From the NCBI RefSeq assembly GCF_003666685.1, contig NZ_RCIZ01000017.1, positions 1 through 57,396 on the forward strand: a DNA stretch of 57,396 nucleotides, given 5' to 3'. The notes below the pieces were generated by a model. The model was not told where the DNA came from, searched no databases, and saw only the letters and a list, made by a program, of their open reading frames with translations. The DNA is from Mesorhizobium sp. YM1C-6-2 (GTDB lineage Bacteria > Pseudomonadota > Alphaproteobacteria > Rhizobiales > Rhizobiaceae). Positions 25,400-33,412 of this stretch are shown here, one piece after another. The first letter of the stretch is position 1, and each line of letters begins with the position of its first letter. Made by a program: the position numbers and the translations under genes.

Positions 25400-26160
25400 G
25401 CGGGATGAACTGGTCGAAGAACAAGATGCGCCAGCGGATGGCGTATCAGGGCAGCGAAATCGCGGTCGACAAGGCGGACCTGCTGACGGCGTCGAAGGAC
25501 GATCTGCGGAAAATGGCCAACCGGCTGATTGCCGCGGGCAGTGCACCCAAGGCGAAGAAGGTCACCGATGGTGTCCACCACGGTGGACATTTTCGCGGCA
25601 AAAAGGGCAACCGCCACCGCGGTTCCCGCTCGGCACCGCGGGCGGTGTTCGATCGTGCGCTACCGCCTGGGCTGGTTGTCTATGCCGATGGCTGCTGCGA
25701 CCCGAACCCGGGGCCGGGCGGCTGGGGCTTCGTTGCCTATCGCGATGGCGTCGAAATCCACGCTGAAACTGGCGGCTCGCTCCAGACCACCAACAATGTG
25801 ATGGAAATGACCGGTGTGCTCATGGCGTTGCAATGGCTGGCCGGATGCGCCGATCGCACTGGTGCACGTCTGTTCTCGGACTCCAGCTACGTCGTCAACG
25901 GGTGCAACGACTGGCGCCATGGCTGGAAGAAAAAGGGCTGGCGCCGCGGTGTCGAAAAACCACTCGCCAACCCCGATCTGTGGCGCGAACTCGATGCCGC
26001 TTTGACGGCCGTACCGATCAAACTCGAGTGGTGCAAAGGCCACGCCGGGATCATCGGCAACGAGCGCGCCGACGAACTGTCGGTGGACGGCCGGGATGAA
26101 GCGATCGAGGCGGCCCAAGCCGCCGACCCGATCCGCCAACAACTCGCCTATGTAGCGTGA
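25396..26160 (+). CDS. ribonuclease HI-like protein
   Basis: The 254-residue product has a basic N-terminal extension (1-90, Lys/Arg/His-rich) and an RNase HI domain (93-235) that cleaves RNA in RNA/DNA hybrids. The catalytic set is complete: Asp98 (YADGCC), Glu137 (NVMEMTG), Asp162 (SDSSYV), His216 (KGHAG) and Asp226 (NERADEL). It is longer than typical RNase HI (about 150 residues) because of the extension, which may bind nucleic acid. Role probably in phage DNA replication or primer removal. Confidence 0.92.
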   Translation: MSGMNWSKNKMRQRMAYQGSEIAVDKADLLTASKDDLRKMANRLIAAGSAPKAKKVTDGVHHGGHFRGKKGNRHRGSRSAPRAVFDRALPPGLVVYADGCCDPNPGPGGWGFVAYRDGVEIHAETGGSLQTTNNVMEMTGVLMALQWLAGCADRTGARLFSDSSYVVNGCNDWRHGWKKKGWRRGVEKPLANPDLWRELDAALTAVPIKLEWCKGHAGIIGNERADELSVDGRDEAIEAAQAADPIRQQLAYVA

Positions 26161-26169
26161 GCGTTACGG

Positions 26170-26745
26170 ATGGAAAACGTCTCCCAAAGTACACAAACCG
26201 AAGCCGTAACGCAGGCGGAAGAAGCCGCTCGTCGGATCGAAGCCGCGATGGGCAGGAGCTCTACGCCGGATGAGAGGGCCGAAAGGTCGTGGCGCCACAA
26301 CGCGACCAAAGCCTGCAGTCACTGCGTCGTCTGCAAACAGCCCTTTCAGCCAGGGCAGCCCGTCTATCGCGAAACTCGGGGCCAATGGCTTTCTCCGGTA
26401 TGTGCCGGATGCAAGTCGAAATGGGCGAAGCATGACGTTGGTGCGCCATGCGAGCATTGCGACCGAATCGTCTTCAACATCGTCACGGCACGCCCGCGGC
26501 TTAGAACGTTCTGCTGCGGGTTGTGCGAGGCCCGAGCCCGGAGCCGAGAGAAGCATCAAAAGGTCGTCGAGCGCAGAGGTGCTTACGAATGCCAGCAGTG
26601 TGGCGAGACGTTCGAGCCCGCGCGCGCTGATGCGAAGTTCTGTTCGCGAGCCTGCAAACAGAAAAACCATCGCCGCGTTACGGCTCCGGCTTCAGGCAAA
26701 TTTGCACCAAACGCACCCGTAACGATGAGGTGGCGCAATGACTGA
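26170..26745 (+). CDS. cysteine-rich zinc-ribbon protein
   Basis: The 191-residue product contains repeated CxxC pairs: CSHCVVC, CAGCKSKW, CEHCDRIVFN, CCGLCEAR, CQQCGETF and CSRACKQ, with the last pair forming a typical CxxCG...F-C-x-x-x-C zinc finger that ends CKQKNHRR. Several zinc ribbons are therefore likely. Such proteins in phages often bind nucleic acid or act as transcription factors. It follows RNase H by nine bases. Confidence 0.75.
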   Translation: MENVSQSTQTEAVTQAEEAARRIEAAMGRSSTPDERAERSWRHNATKACSHCVVCKQPFQPGQPVYRETRGQWLSPVCAGCKSKWAKHDVGAPCEHCDRIVFNIVTARPRLRTFCCGLCEARARSREKHQKVVERRGAYECQQCGETFEPARADAKFCSRACKQKNHRRVTAPASGKFAPNAPVTMRWRND

Positions 26746-26831
26746 GCATCCGCCTATTGACGGATCATATCCCCGGCGAGCCGCCGGTGCTCGACCGCGT
26801 GGAGCGTCGCCCAAGGATGCGGGGTGATATC

Positions 26832-27020
26832 CTAATGCTTGACCGTATCGGGCTTCAAACCCTTGGCCATTTCGCTGGAGTATTCCTCCGCGGCTTCCCG
26901 GCTGTCGAAACGCTTCGCTTCCACCTTGCCGTCGGGGAGAAGCGTCACGGCGAGGTGTGGCAGTCCCGTAATCGGCGGCCCATAGACGGCATAGCCGACG
27001 ATCGGTTTTTTTGTGGCCAT
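26832..27020 (-). CDS. small hypothetical protein, opposite strand
   Basis: The 62-residue frame MATKKPIVGYAVYGPPITGL... ends in LKPDTVKH and contains FDSREAAEEYSSEM, which looks like a genuine amphipathic helix. GGGAGAG precedes the ATG at good spacing. It lies on the minus strand between rightward early genes, so it would need its own promoter. Not recognised. Its opposite strand is also open, but that reading is not protein-like after the first 25 residues. Confidence 0.55.
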   Translation of the reverse strand: MATKKPIVGYAVYGPPITGLPHLAVTLLPDGKVEAKRFDSREAAEEYSSEMAKGLKPDTVKH

Positions 27021-27144
27021 AGATCGCTCTCCCATTCCCACGTCGTAACAAAATCGGGTGCGCCTAGGTTCCGCAAGAGCGTTGCGTCCACAGAGACTCA
27101 AGGGGCAACGGGATGAAGCGGTGTCAGGCCGGACTGGAGGTATA

Positions 27145-27591
27145 GTGATCGATCTCCGCGTCAAAGCTCTCTGCGAAGAGTTCGAAATCGAGGTCATCGG
27201 CAAGAGTCGGTATCCCGAGCCCGGACAGACGCGCTCGCCGGAAACGATCAACCGTATCCTGCGCAAGTATGGCGAGGAGCATGCGCGCCTGGCGCTGACC
27301 ACACTGCGGGAAACCGCCAACAATCACGTTCTGCTTGACGAGGTCGGCCTGTGGTGCGCATCAGACATGATCCGCGCCCGTCCAGACGTAGTGGAGAAGC
27401 AGGCCGGCGAATGGCTGGCGCTGTGGGATCAGATGCCCGTCGGCCAGCTGCAGGCCATAGCGCAGACCGTGAGTGGCGTTCTCCCCGTCCGCTATGTCCT
27501 GGACGGCATGTTGCTTGAGCGTATCCAGGGCCGGTTCGGCGATCGCTTCGTCGAGCCAGATCTATTCGATGACCGCAGGAGGATCGCTTGA
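27145..27591 (+). CDS. hypothetical phage protein
   Basis: The 148-residue product begins at GTG 27145, where GGAGG lies five bases upstream; longer frames lack a site. It is largely helical (YPEPGQTRSPETINRILRKY, then LALTTLRETANNHVLLDEVG, then LWDQMPVGQLQAIAQTVSGV) and soluble. I do not recognise it. It overlaps the next gene by TTGA, so both are translated together. Confidence 0.7.
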   Translation: MIDLRVKALCEEFEIEVIGKSRYPEPGQTRSPETINRILRKYGEEHARLALTTLRETANNHVLLDEVGLWCASDMIRARPDVVEKQAGEWLALWDQMPVGQLQAIAQTVSGVLPVRYVLDGMLLERIQGRFGDRFVEPDLFDDRRRIA

Positions 27592-28283
27592 ACATCGGTG
27601 AAATTGCAGAACGCTTCATCCGCGCCGCCGAGATCGAGCGCGCCATGCATATCCACGTAGGCCCCATGCCGCTCCGCGCGCTGCAACTGCCCTACGTGCA
27701 CGACTACGCCGATAAGGCCGGCTGGCGGAAGGAGCCTGGCGACAAGCTGATCGCCGGCGCCGACCCGCTCGCCGAGGAGCGCAAGGCATTCTGGGAACGT
27801 CTCGGCGTCATGCCTTCGGCCCATGAGATAGCCGAACTCGATGCGCTCTATGAATGGCTCACCTCGACGGACAGTGACGGCGAGCGGCGCGCGCTTCTGG
27901 CATGGGCTCGATCGAAGGTCGGCGGCAAGTCATTCCGTCGATGGTGCTTCAAGGTCGAGGGCATCCATCCGGAGACCGGCAGGAGGCGAAAAGACCGCGC
28001 CTTGGAGAAGATTTCCGCGTATTTGGGCGGCAGGCCTATGCAGCATAACGAAAACCCCGAAATCAGGGTGTTGCATGTTGGCACAGAAATCGGGGATGTT
28101 TCAGCTACATTCGCGGAAGATGCGGGAAAACGAGACGGCCTCGATCATTGGCTCTCACCCGACGCTTTCACGAGGAATTTCAGCCTCGATCAAGCAGACT
28201 TCTCCTGGGCTGCAAAGCGCAACGAGCGACGGCGCCAACGAGAGGCCGCCGCCCGGAAGCAGGCGAAGCAGAAGGCGGCCTAA
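27588..28283 (+). CDS. hypothetical phage protein, possibly DUF6362-like
   Basis: The TTG start overlaps the previous stop, with AGGAGGATC upstream. The 231-residue product has a helical N-terminal half (AERFIRAAEIERAMHIHVGP, VHDYADKAGW) and a second half with ALYEWLTSTDSDGERRALLA...ARSKVGGKSFRRWCFKVEGI followed by RRRKDRALEKISAYL, a helix-turn-helix-like order reminiscent of DUF6362 proteins of rhizobial phages. The extreme C-terminus is a basic, Gln/Lys-rich tail. The family call is tentative. Confidence 0.65.
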   Translation: MNIGEIAERFIRAAEIERAMHIHVGPMPLRALQLPYVHDYADKAGWRKEPGDKLIAGADPLAEERKAFWERLGVMPSAHEIAELDALYEWLTSTDSDGERRALLAWARSKVGGKSFRRWCFKVEGIHPETGRRRKDRALEKISAYLGGRPMQHNENPEIRVLHVGTEIGDVSATFAEDAGKRDGLDHWLSPDAFTRNFSLDQADFSWAAKRNERRRQREAAARKQAKQKAA

Positions 28284-28492
28284 GAGCCCCCGCGTTCGTC
28301 GATCATCTGCATGATGCGGTGCAGACGGTCGTTGGAATGGGCGACGAAGACCGCGTCACCGCTTGGAACGGTCGTGTATATGACAGTGTAGATTTCGTCA
28401 CGCGCGCCGTTTTCGAACTCTTCCATTTTCACGATGTTGTCGGTGTTGACGGCGAATTCCTTCCCCCGTCGATCAGTCAGCATCAAGAACAT
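28280..28492 (-). CDS. small hypothetical protein, opposite strand
   Basis: The 70-residue product starts at ATG 28492 with GGGGAGAG upstream. It reads MFLMLTDRRGKEFAVNTDNI and continues with beta-rich ARDEIYTVIYTTVPSGDAVF, and ends MQMIDERGGS, resembling small beta-barrel/flagellar FlbD-like folds in outline only. It overlaps the 3' end of the preceding rightward gene by four bases and lies head-to-head with the HNH gene. Confidence 0.6.
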   Translation of the reverse strand: MFLMLTDRRGKEFAVNTDNIVKMEEFENGARDEIYTVIYTTVPSGDAVFVAHSNDRLHRIMQMIDERGGS

Positions 28493-28551
28493 TTGGCTCT
28501 CCCCTCCCGTAGGTTGAGCCAGCATCCAACCACCAACCACGGGGCGCTGCA

Positions 28552-28881
28552 ATGGTCCGCATGATCCAGCCCAAGGTCAGGCGGATGGAGGCCAGGACGG
28601 CGAGGCCAGCACCGAAACAGGCCGATCCCGAACTGCTCACCCCTGAGCATAGGACATGGCGCGCCAACGTCCTTCGTCTGGCTGGCCATAGGTGCCAGGC
28701 TACGGACAAGGGCAAGCGCTGCACGGTTTCGGCTCCGGCCCGACTATTTGCTGACCACATAGTCGAGCGCAGGGATGGCGGCGATCCCCTTGATGTCCGC
28801 AATGGGCAATGCCTATGCGGTAAGCACCACACGCTCAAGACAGCGCAGGCGCGGGCAGTTCGGCTCGCTCAGCGCGCATAG
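28552..28881 (+). CDS. HNH endonuclease
   Basis: The 109-residue product has the HNH layout: HRCQATDKGKRC (zinc pair), ADHIVERRDGGDPLDVRNGQ (catalytic H and the N) and CLCGKHHTLKT (second zinc pair and final H). Small HNH nucleases directly upstream of terminase genes in HK97-like phages cooperate with terminase in cos cutting and packaging. Its place 100 bp before the small terminase gene fits that role and suggests cohesive-end packaging. Confidence 0.88.
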   Translation: MVRMIQPKVRRMEARTARPAPKQADPELLTPEHRTWRANVLRLAGHRCQATDKGKRCTVSAPARLFADHIVERRDGGDPLDVRNGQCLCGKHHTLKTAQARAVRLAQRA

Positions 28882-28983
28882 GGGGGTAGGTCCGAAATCT
28901 GATGCGGCTGGGGGCCTGAACCGCACGGGGGGCACGGACAGAGTTTTTTCTCGGCCGGGAAATTTCGGGCTGAAAAGGCGAAA

Positions 28984-29421
28984 ATGACGGAAAAATCCAA
29001 GTCGCCGGGCAAGGGTCGGAAGGCCGGCCGCCCGGAGTATCAGCCGAAGATCGAGGATCGGCAGACCGTCGAGGAAATGCGCTACTGCGGCGAATCGGAA
29101 ACGGTGATCGCGCGGGCGCTCGGCATCGACCCGGACACGCTCCGCAAGCACTTCGTCGAGGAGCTCGCGAACGGCCATGCGAACCGGCGGAAGGAGGTCA
29201 TCGGGCTGATGTTCAAGTCGGCCCGCGACGGCAACGCCTCGAACCAGAAGCGGCTGGAGGAGATCGGCCGCGCGGTCGGCGCCGACGAGAGTGTGAAGGG
29301 CCGTGGCAAGACCAAGGAGCCGCCGGTCGGCAAGAAGGAAGCCAAACAGAAGGCGGCCGAGCAGGTCGGTGGGAAGTTTGCCCCGCCTGAACCGCCGCGG
29401 CTGGTCGTCAACAACAAGTGA
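28984..29421 (+). CDS. terminase small subunit-like protein
   Basis: The 145-residue product has a basic N-terminus and an HTH (QTVEEMRYCGESETVIARAL, GIDPDTLRKHFVEEL), the pattern of small terminase subunits that recognise the packaging site. The C-terminus is Lys/Ala-rich (KEAKQKAAEQVGGKF). It overlaps the large terminase gene by ATGA-type coupling (GTGA), which strongly supports the role. Confidence 0.75.
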   Translation: MTEKSKSPGKGRKAGRPEYQPKIEDRQTVEEMRYCGESETVIARALGIDPDTLRKHFVEELANGHANRRKEVIGLMFKSARDGNASNQKRLEEIGRAVGADESVKGRGKTKEPPVGKKEAKQKAAEQVGGKFAPPEPPRLVVNNK

Positions 29422-31184
29422 CGGAGTGGTCAACGGCCTGCCTGGACTGGCGGGAGAGGATCGTCGCCAAGCGCTCGCTGATCCCGTTCGATCCGCTGTT
29501 CCCCGACGAGGCCGAGGCGGCGCTGTCGGTGTTCAAGTCGCTGCGCATCGTCGACGTTGCCGGGCAGCCGACGTTCGGCGAGGCGTGCGAGGAGTACGTC
29601 TTCGACTTCGTCCGAGCCATCTTCGGCGCCTATGACCATGAGAGCGCAACCCGGCTAATCGAGGAATTCTTCCTGCTGATCAGCAAGAAGAACATCAAGT
29701 CAACGCTCGCCGCCGGCATCATGCTGACGGCGCTGATCCGCAACTGGCGGCACTCGCAGGAACTGGTGATCCTCGCCCCGACGCGCGAGGTGGCCGACAA
29801 TTCGTACAAGCCGGCCGCGGCGATGGTCCGGGCCGACGAGGAATTGAGCGACCTTCTACATATCAGGGACGACCTGAAGCAGATCACGCATCGCCTGACC
29901 AACGCGGTGCTGAAAGTCATCTCGGCCGACTCGACCACGTCCGCGGGCAAGAAAGCTGGGTTCATCCTGGTTGAGGAGTTGTGGCTGTTCGGCCAGAAGG
30001 CGAACGCCGCGGCGATGCTGCAGGAAGCCACCGGCGGCCTAATCTCGCGGCCCGAGGGCTTCGTAATCTACATCACGACGCAGAGCGACAAGCCGCCTGC
30101 CGGCGTGTTCAAGGAGAAGATGGATTACGCCCGCGACGTGCGGGACGGGAAGATCGTGGATCCCCGGTTCCTGCCGGTGCTCTACGAGTTTCCGGAGGAG
30201 ATGGTCAAAAGCAAGGCCTATCTCGAGCCAGCGAATTTCTACGTGACCAACCCGAATATGGGGCGGTCGGTTCGACAGGACTGGCTGGAGCGCAAGCTCG
30301 CAGCGGTGCTTAGCGGGCAGGATGAGGAAGGGGACACGATCCAGACCTTCCTCGCCAAGCATCTGAATATCGAGATCGGCATGAACCTGCGGGCCAACCG
30401 TTGGCCCGGTGCCGATCACTGGACGAAGGGCCGGCATCCGGAACTCGCCGAGATCTACGAGCGGTCACCGTTCGATGCGCTCTACGCGCTACTCGATCGG
30501 GTCGAGTGCGCGACGATCGGCGGCGACGGCGGCGGCCTGGACGACTTGTGGGGCCTGACTATCCTCGGCAGGGAACCGGCGGAGATCGAGGTCGAGATCG
30601 AGATTGCCGGCCGCAAGTCGGTGCAGAAGATGAAACGCTGGCTGTCGTGGTCGCACGCCTGGTGCCATGAGGGCGTGCTGATCAGGCGCAAGTCGATCGC
30701 CAGCAAGTTGCGGGACTTCGAAAAGGCTGGCGAACTGACCATCGTCGGCGACGAACTGTCTGACCTTGGCTCGATCATCGAACTGATCAAGTTGGTGAAG
30801 GAACGGCAGTTGCTCGGCGGCGTCGGTGTCGACCCGGCTGGCCTCGGCGAATTCGTCGACGCTCTGGCAGCCCCGGACATCGACGTCACCGACGACAACG
30901 CCCTGCTGCGCGGCGTGCCGCAGGGCTTCGGCATGATGAATGCCATCAAGACGACGGAGCGGCGGCTCGCAAAGGGCCTACTGCAGCACTGCGGCGGCCT
31001 TCTGATGCCTTGGTGCGTCTCGAACCTGAAGATTGAGCCGACGGCGACCGCGATACGGGCGACGAAACAGGTTGCCGGCGACAACAAGATCGACCCGGCC
31101 ATGTCGCTGTTCGACGCCGCGACGGTGATGCTGACCAACCCGGAGCCCGCCGGCTTCGTCGACGTGATGGCGATGGTCGCCTGA
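29418..31184 (+). CDS. terminase large subunit (HK97 type)
   Basis: The 588-residue product is the ATP-driven packaging motor and nuclease. Walker A is SKKNIKST (89-96), unusual in having Ile where many relatives have Gly before the lysine; Walker B is FILVEE (182-187) with Val in place of the usual Asp. APTREVADNSY and a C-terminal nuclease domain with GVDPAGLGEFVDAL and the late acidic segment NKIDPAMSLFDAATVML are recognisable. The GTG start overlaps TerS. Length is normal for terminase_1 proteins. Confidence 0.92.
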   Translation: MTEWSTACLDWRERIVAKRSLIPFDPLFPDEAEAALSVFKSLRIVDVAGQPTFGEACEEYVFDFVRAIFGAYDHESATRLIEEFFLLISKKNIKSTLAAGIMLTALIRNWRHSQELVILAPTREVADNSYKPAAAMVRADEELSDLLHIRDDLKQITHRLTNAVLKVISADSTTSAGKKAGFILVEELWLFGQKANAAAMLQEATGGLISRPEGFVIYITTQSDKPPAGVFKEKMDYARDVRDGKIVDPRFLPVLYEFPEEMVKSKAYLEPANFYVTNPNMGRSVRQDWLERKLAAVLSGQDEEGDTIQTFLAKHLNIEIGMNLRANRWPGADHWTKGRHPELAEIYERSPFDALYALLDRVECATIGGDGGGLDDLWGLTILGREPAEIEVEIEIAGRKSVQKMKRWLSWSHAWCHEGVLIRRKSIASKLRDFEKAGELTIVGDELSDLGSIIELIKLVKERQLLGGVGVDPAGLGEFVDALAAPDIDVTDDNALLRGVPQGFGMMNAIKTTERRLAKGLLQHCGGLLMPWCVSNLKIEPTATAIRATKQVAGDNKIDPAMSLFDAATVMLTNPEPAGFVDVMAMVA

Positions 31185-31199
31185 CTTAGGAGAAATCCA

Positions 31200-33101
31200 A
31201 TGCAGATCATGCATCGCACGACGGCTGCGGCCGGCGAGGGGATGGACTTTGTCATCTCCGACGGATCGCTCGATCGCCACGGCACGCGGCTCAACCCGAA
31301 GGGCTGGGATCTCTCGAACTTCAAGCGCAATCCGATCGCGCTCTTCGGCCACTCGAACGGCTTCCCGATCGGTAAATGGGAAAATGTACGGGTCGATAAA
31401 GACCGCCTGGTCGGCCGTCTTGTATTGGCAGCCGAAGGCACCAGCGCCAGGATCGATGAACTCCGCCGGCTGGTGGAGCAGGGAATCCTGCGCGCCGTCT
31501 CGGTGGGCTTCTCGGTGAAGAAGTTCGGCACGCCCGGCAAGAGCGAATACGACTACGAGGAGATGGAACTTATGGAGGCCTCGCTGGTCTCGGTTCCGTC
31601 GAACACTAATGCGGTGGCGAAAGCCCGTTCCCTCAACATCTCCGAATCCACGATCGAACTGGCCTTTGGCGAGCATGCCGAAGAGGGCCGGCGCGGCGTG
31701 TCTACCCCCGGCAAGCACGCCGCCAATCCTCCGAAGAAAGTCAATCAGATGGAAAAGCCCCTTTCGAAGAAGATCGAAGAGACCGAGGCCGAACTCGTCA
31801 CCGAGCGTGATGCGCTGACCTCGGCGGTTGAGGCAGACGACAATGCCGAGATCGAAACCCGCTCCGCCAACATCGAAGTATTGGAGGAGCGCCTTGTGAA
31901 CTACCAGCGCGCCGAGAAGGCACTCGGCAAGCGCGCCGCCGAACCGAAGCCCGGCGAACCGGCAAGGCCGAACCTGCGCAAGCCGCTCGGCATCAAGGCC
32001 CGTGAGCCGAAGCCCGGCGACATGGTGCTGCGTGCTGGTGTCGTCCAGTTGATCTCCTACGTCAGCCAGCGCGACCCGCTGAAGGTGCTTGAAGAGCGCT
32101 ACGGTGATCACGAAGCGACGCAGGTGTTCGTCCGCGCCGCCGTTGACCCGGCCAAGACGACTGTCAGCGGCTGGGCGTCGGAACTGATCGAGACGGAAAC
32201 CGTCGCGTTCCTTGAAACGCTGCGCGAAATCTCGTTCTATCCCCGCCTCGCCGCACTCGGCGCCAATCTGCAGTTCGGCCCCGGCCGCGGGCAGATCAAG
32301 ATCCCCGCGCGCTCGTCCACCCCCTCGATCAGCGGCTCGTTCGTTGCTGAGGGTGCCCCGATCCCGGTTCGCCGCATCGGCCTCACCTCGGCGACGCTCT
32401 CGCCGCACAAGATGGGCGTGATCTCCTACTTCACGCGGGAGATCGCGAAGTACTCGAGCCCCCAGATCGAGAACATGCTGCGTAACGAGATCCGCGCCGA
32501 CACCGCGGACACTCTCGATACGCTGCTGATCGACGCCAACGCCGGGTCGAGCACGCGTCCAGCCGGTCTCCTGAATGGTGTTTCCGCCCTGTCGGCGTCC
32601 AGCGCCGGCGGCTGGACCGCCATCATGGAGGACATCGACACGCTCGCCGCGCCGTTCGACACGGCCAAGGCGGGACGCTCGCTGGTACTGCTCATGAACC
32701 GGCGTGAAGCGCGCAAGCTGAGCATGGTCCCTGGTCCGGATGGCACGTTCGGAGCGATGGGCAAGGTGCTGGCTGACGCCGGCATCACGCCGATCTCCTC
32801 CGTCAACGTGCCGGAGGGCCGTCTGATCATGATCGATGCGGCCGACTTCGCCACTGCGGCGGGCGATCGGCCGGAGTTCGACGTCAGCGAGCAGGCGGTG
32901 ATCCATGCCGAGGACACGTCCCCGGCGCAGATCGGCACCGCGGGCACCCCGAACACCGTGGCCGCGCCGGTCATCTCCATGTTCCAGACCGCCAGCATCG
33001 CGCTCCGCATGCTGATGGATGTGACCTGGGCGATGCGCCGCACCGGCATGGTGCAGTGGATCGACGGCGCCGACTGGGCCTACGGCGGCAGCCCAGCCTG
33101 A
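31200..33101 (+). CDS. fused HK97 prohead protease and major capsid protein
   Basis: The 633-residue product joins two proteins that are separate in HK97. Residues 1-160 are the U35/S78-type serine protease, with catalytic His in FGHSNG and Ser in RAVSVGFSV. Residues 180-245 are a charged coiled coil (SKKIEETEAELVTERDALTS) corresponding to the scaffolding delta domain. Residues 270-633 are the HK97-fold capsid protein (ISGSFVAEGAPIPV, SPHKMGVISYFTREI, GSSTRPAGLLNGV). Maturation presumably cuts between them. TAGGAGAAATCCA precedes the ATG. A terminator follows. Confidence 0.93.
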   Translation: MQIMHRTTAAAGEGMDFVISDGSLDRHGTRLNPKGWDLSNFKRNPIALFGHSNGFPIGKWENVRVDKDRLVGRLVLAAEGTSARIDELRRLVEQGILRAVSVGFSVKKFGTPGKSEYDYEEMELMEASLVSVPSNTNAVAKARSLNISESTIELAFGEHAEEGRRGVSTPGKHAANPPKKVNQMEKPLSKKIEETEAELVTERDALTSAVEADDNAEIETRSANIEVLEERLVNYQRAEKALGKRAAEPKPGEPARPNLRKPLGIKAREPKPGDMVLRAGVVQLISYVSQRDPLKVLEERYGDHEATQVFVRAAVDPAKTTVSGWASELIETETVAFLETLREISFYPRLAALGANLQFGPGRGQIKIPARSSTPSISGSFVAEGAPIPVRRIGLTSATLSPHKMGVISYFTREIAKYSSPQIENMLRNEIRADTADTLDTLLIDANAGSSTRPAGLLNGVSALSASSAGGWTAIMEDIDTLAAPFDTAKAGRSLVLLMNRREARKLSMVPGPDGTFGAMGKVLADAGITPISSVNVPEGRLIMIDAADFATAAGDRPEFDVSEQAVIHAEDTSPAQIGTAGTPNTVAAPVISMFQTASIALRMLMDVTWAMRRTGMVQWIDGADWAYGGSPA

Positions 33102-33123
33102 TCCGACGACGTGACGTGAGCTT

Positions 33124-33153
33124 GGGGTGAGGCGCCCGCGCCTCGCCCCTTTT
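33124..33153 (+). terminator. rho-independent terminator after capsid gene
   Basis: An 11-bp stem with one G-T pair (GGGGTGAGGCG, loop CCCG, CGCCTCGCCCC) is followed by TTTT. It lies 22 bp after the capsid stop and 18 bp before the next start, so it probably limits readthrough and sets a high capsid to portal ratio. Confidence 0.8.
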
Positions 33154-33170
33154 GTTGAAGGAGAACCGAA

Positions 33171-33410
33171 ATGGCAGCCAAGAAGACCGCTCCGAAGACC
33201 GCCGCGAACCCAGCGCCGTCTCAGGCAAAGGCCGACGATATCCGCGCGGAAGCCGCCACGACCGTCGCAGACCCGGCGCCCAAGGCCGATGAAAAGCCTG
33301 CCAAGGCCAAGGCACCCGCTGCGACCTCGGATGCTCCATATCCATCGCAGGCCGACCTGGACGCCATGAAGGCTGGCACCTACCGCAACCGTGAGATGAA
33401 GTCCGTCTGA
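33171..33410 (+). CDS. small Ala/Lys/Pro-rich head protein
   Basis: The 79-residue product has a low-complexity Ala-Lys-Pro N-terminal two thirds (KKTAPKTAANPAPSQAKADD) and a conserved-looking end, PSQADLDAMKAGTYRNREMK. AAGGAGAAC precedes the ATG. Located between capsid and portal genes; a capsid-associated or connector role is plausible. Not recognised as a named family. Confidence 0.7.
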   Translation: MAAKKTAPKTAANPAPSQAKADDIRAEAATTVADPAPKADEKPAKAKAPAATSDAPYPSQADLDAMKAGTYRNREMKSV

Positions 33411-33412
33411 CC

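Noticed and set aside
26738-26827. 29-residue ORF overlapping the zinc-ribbon gene stop
   Set aside because: It has a ribosome site (GAGGTGG) but the peptide is short, Arg/Pro-rich and antisense context is ambiguous; not enough to call a gene.
30978-32906. 642-codon minus-strand open frame opposite the terminase end and capsid gene
   Set aside because: The plus strand encodes unmistakable terminase and capsid domains; the antisense reading has no recognisable motif.
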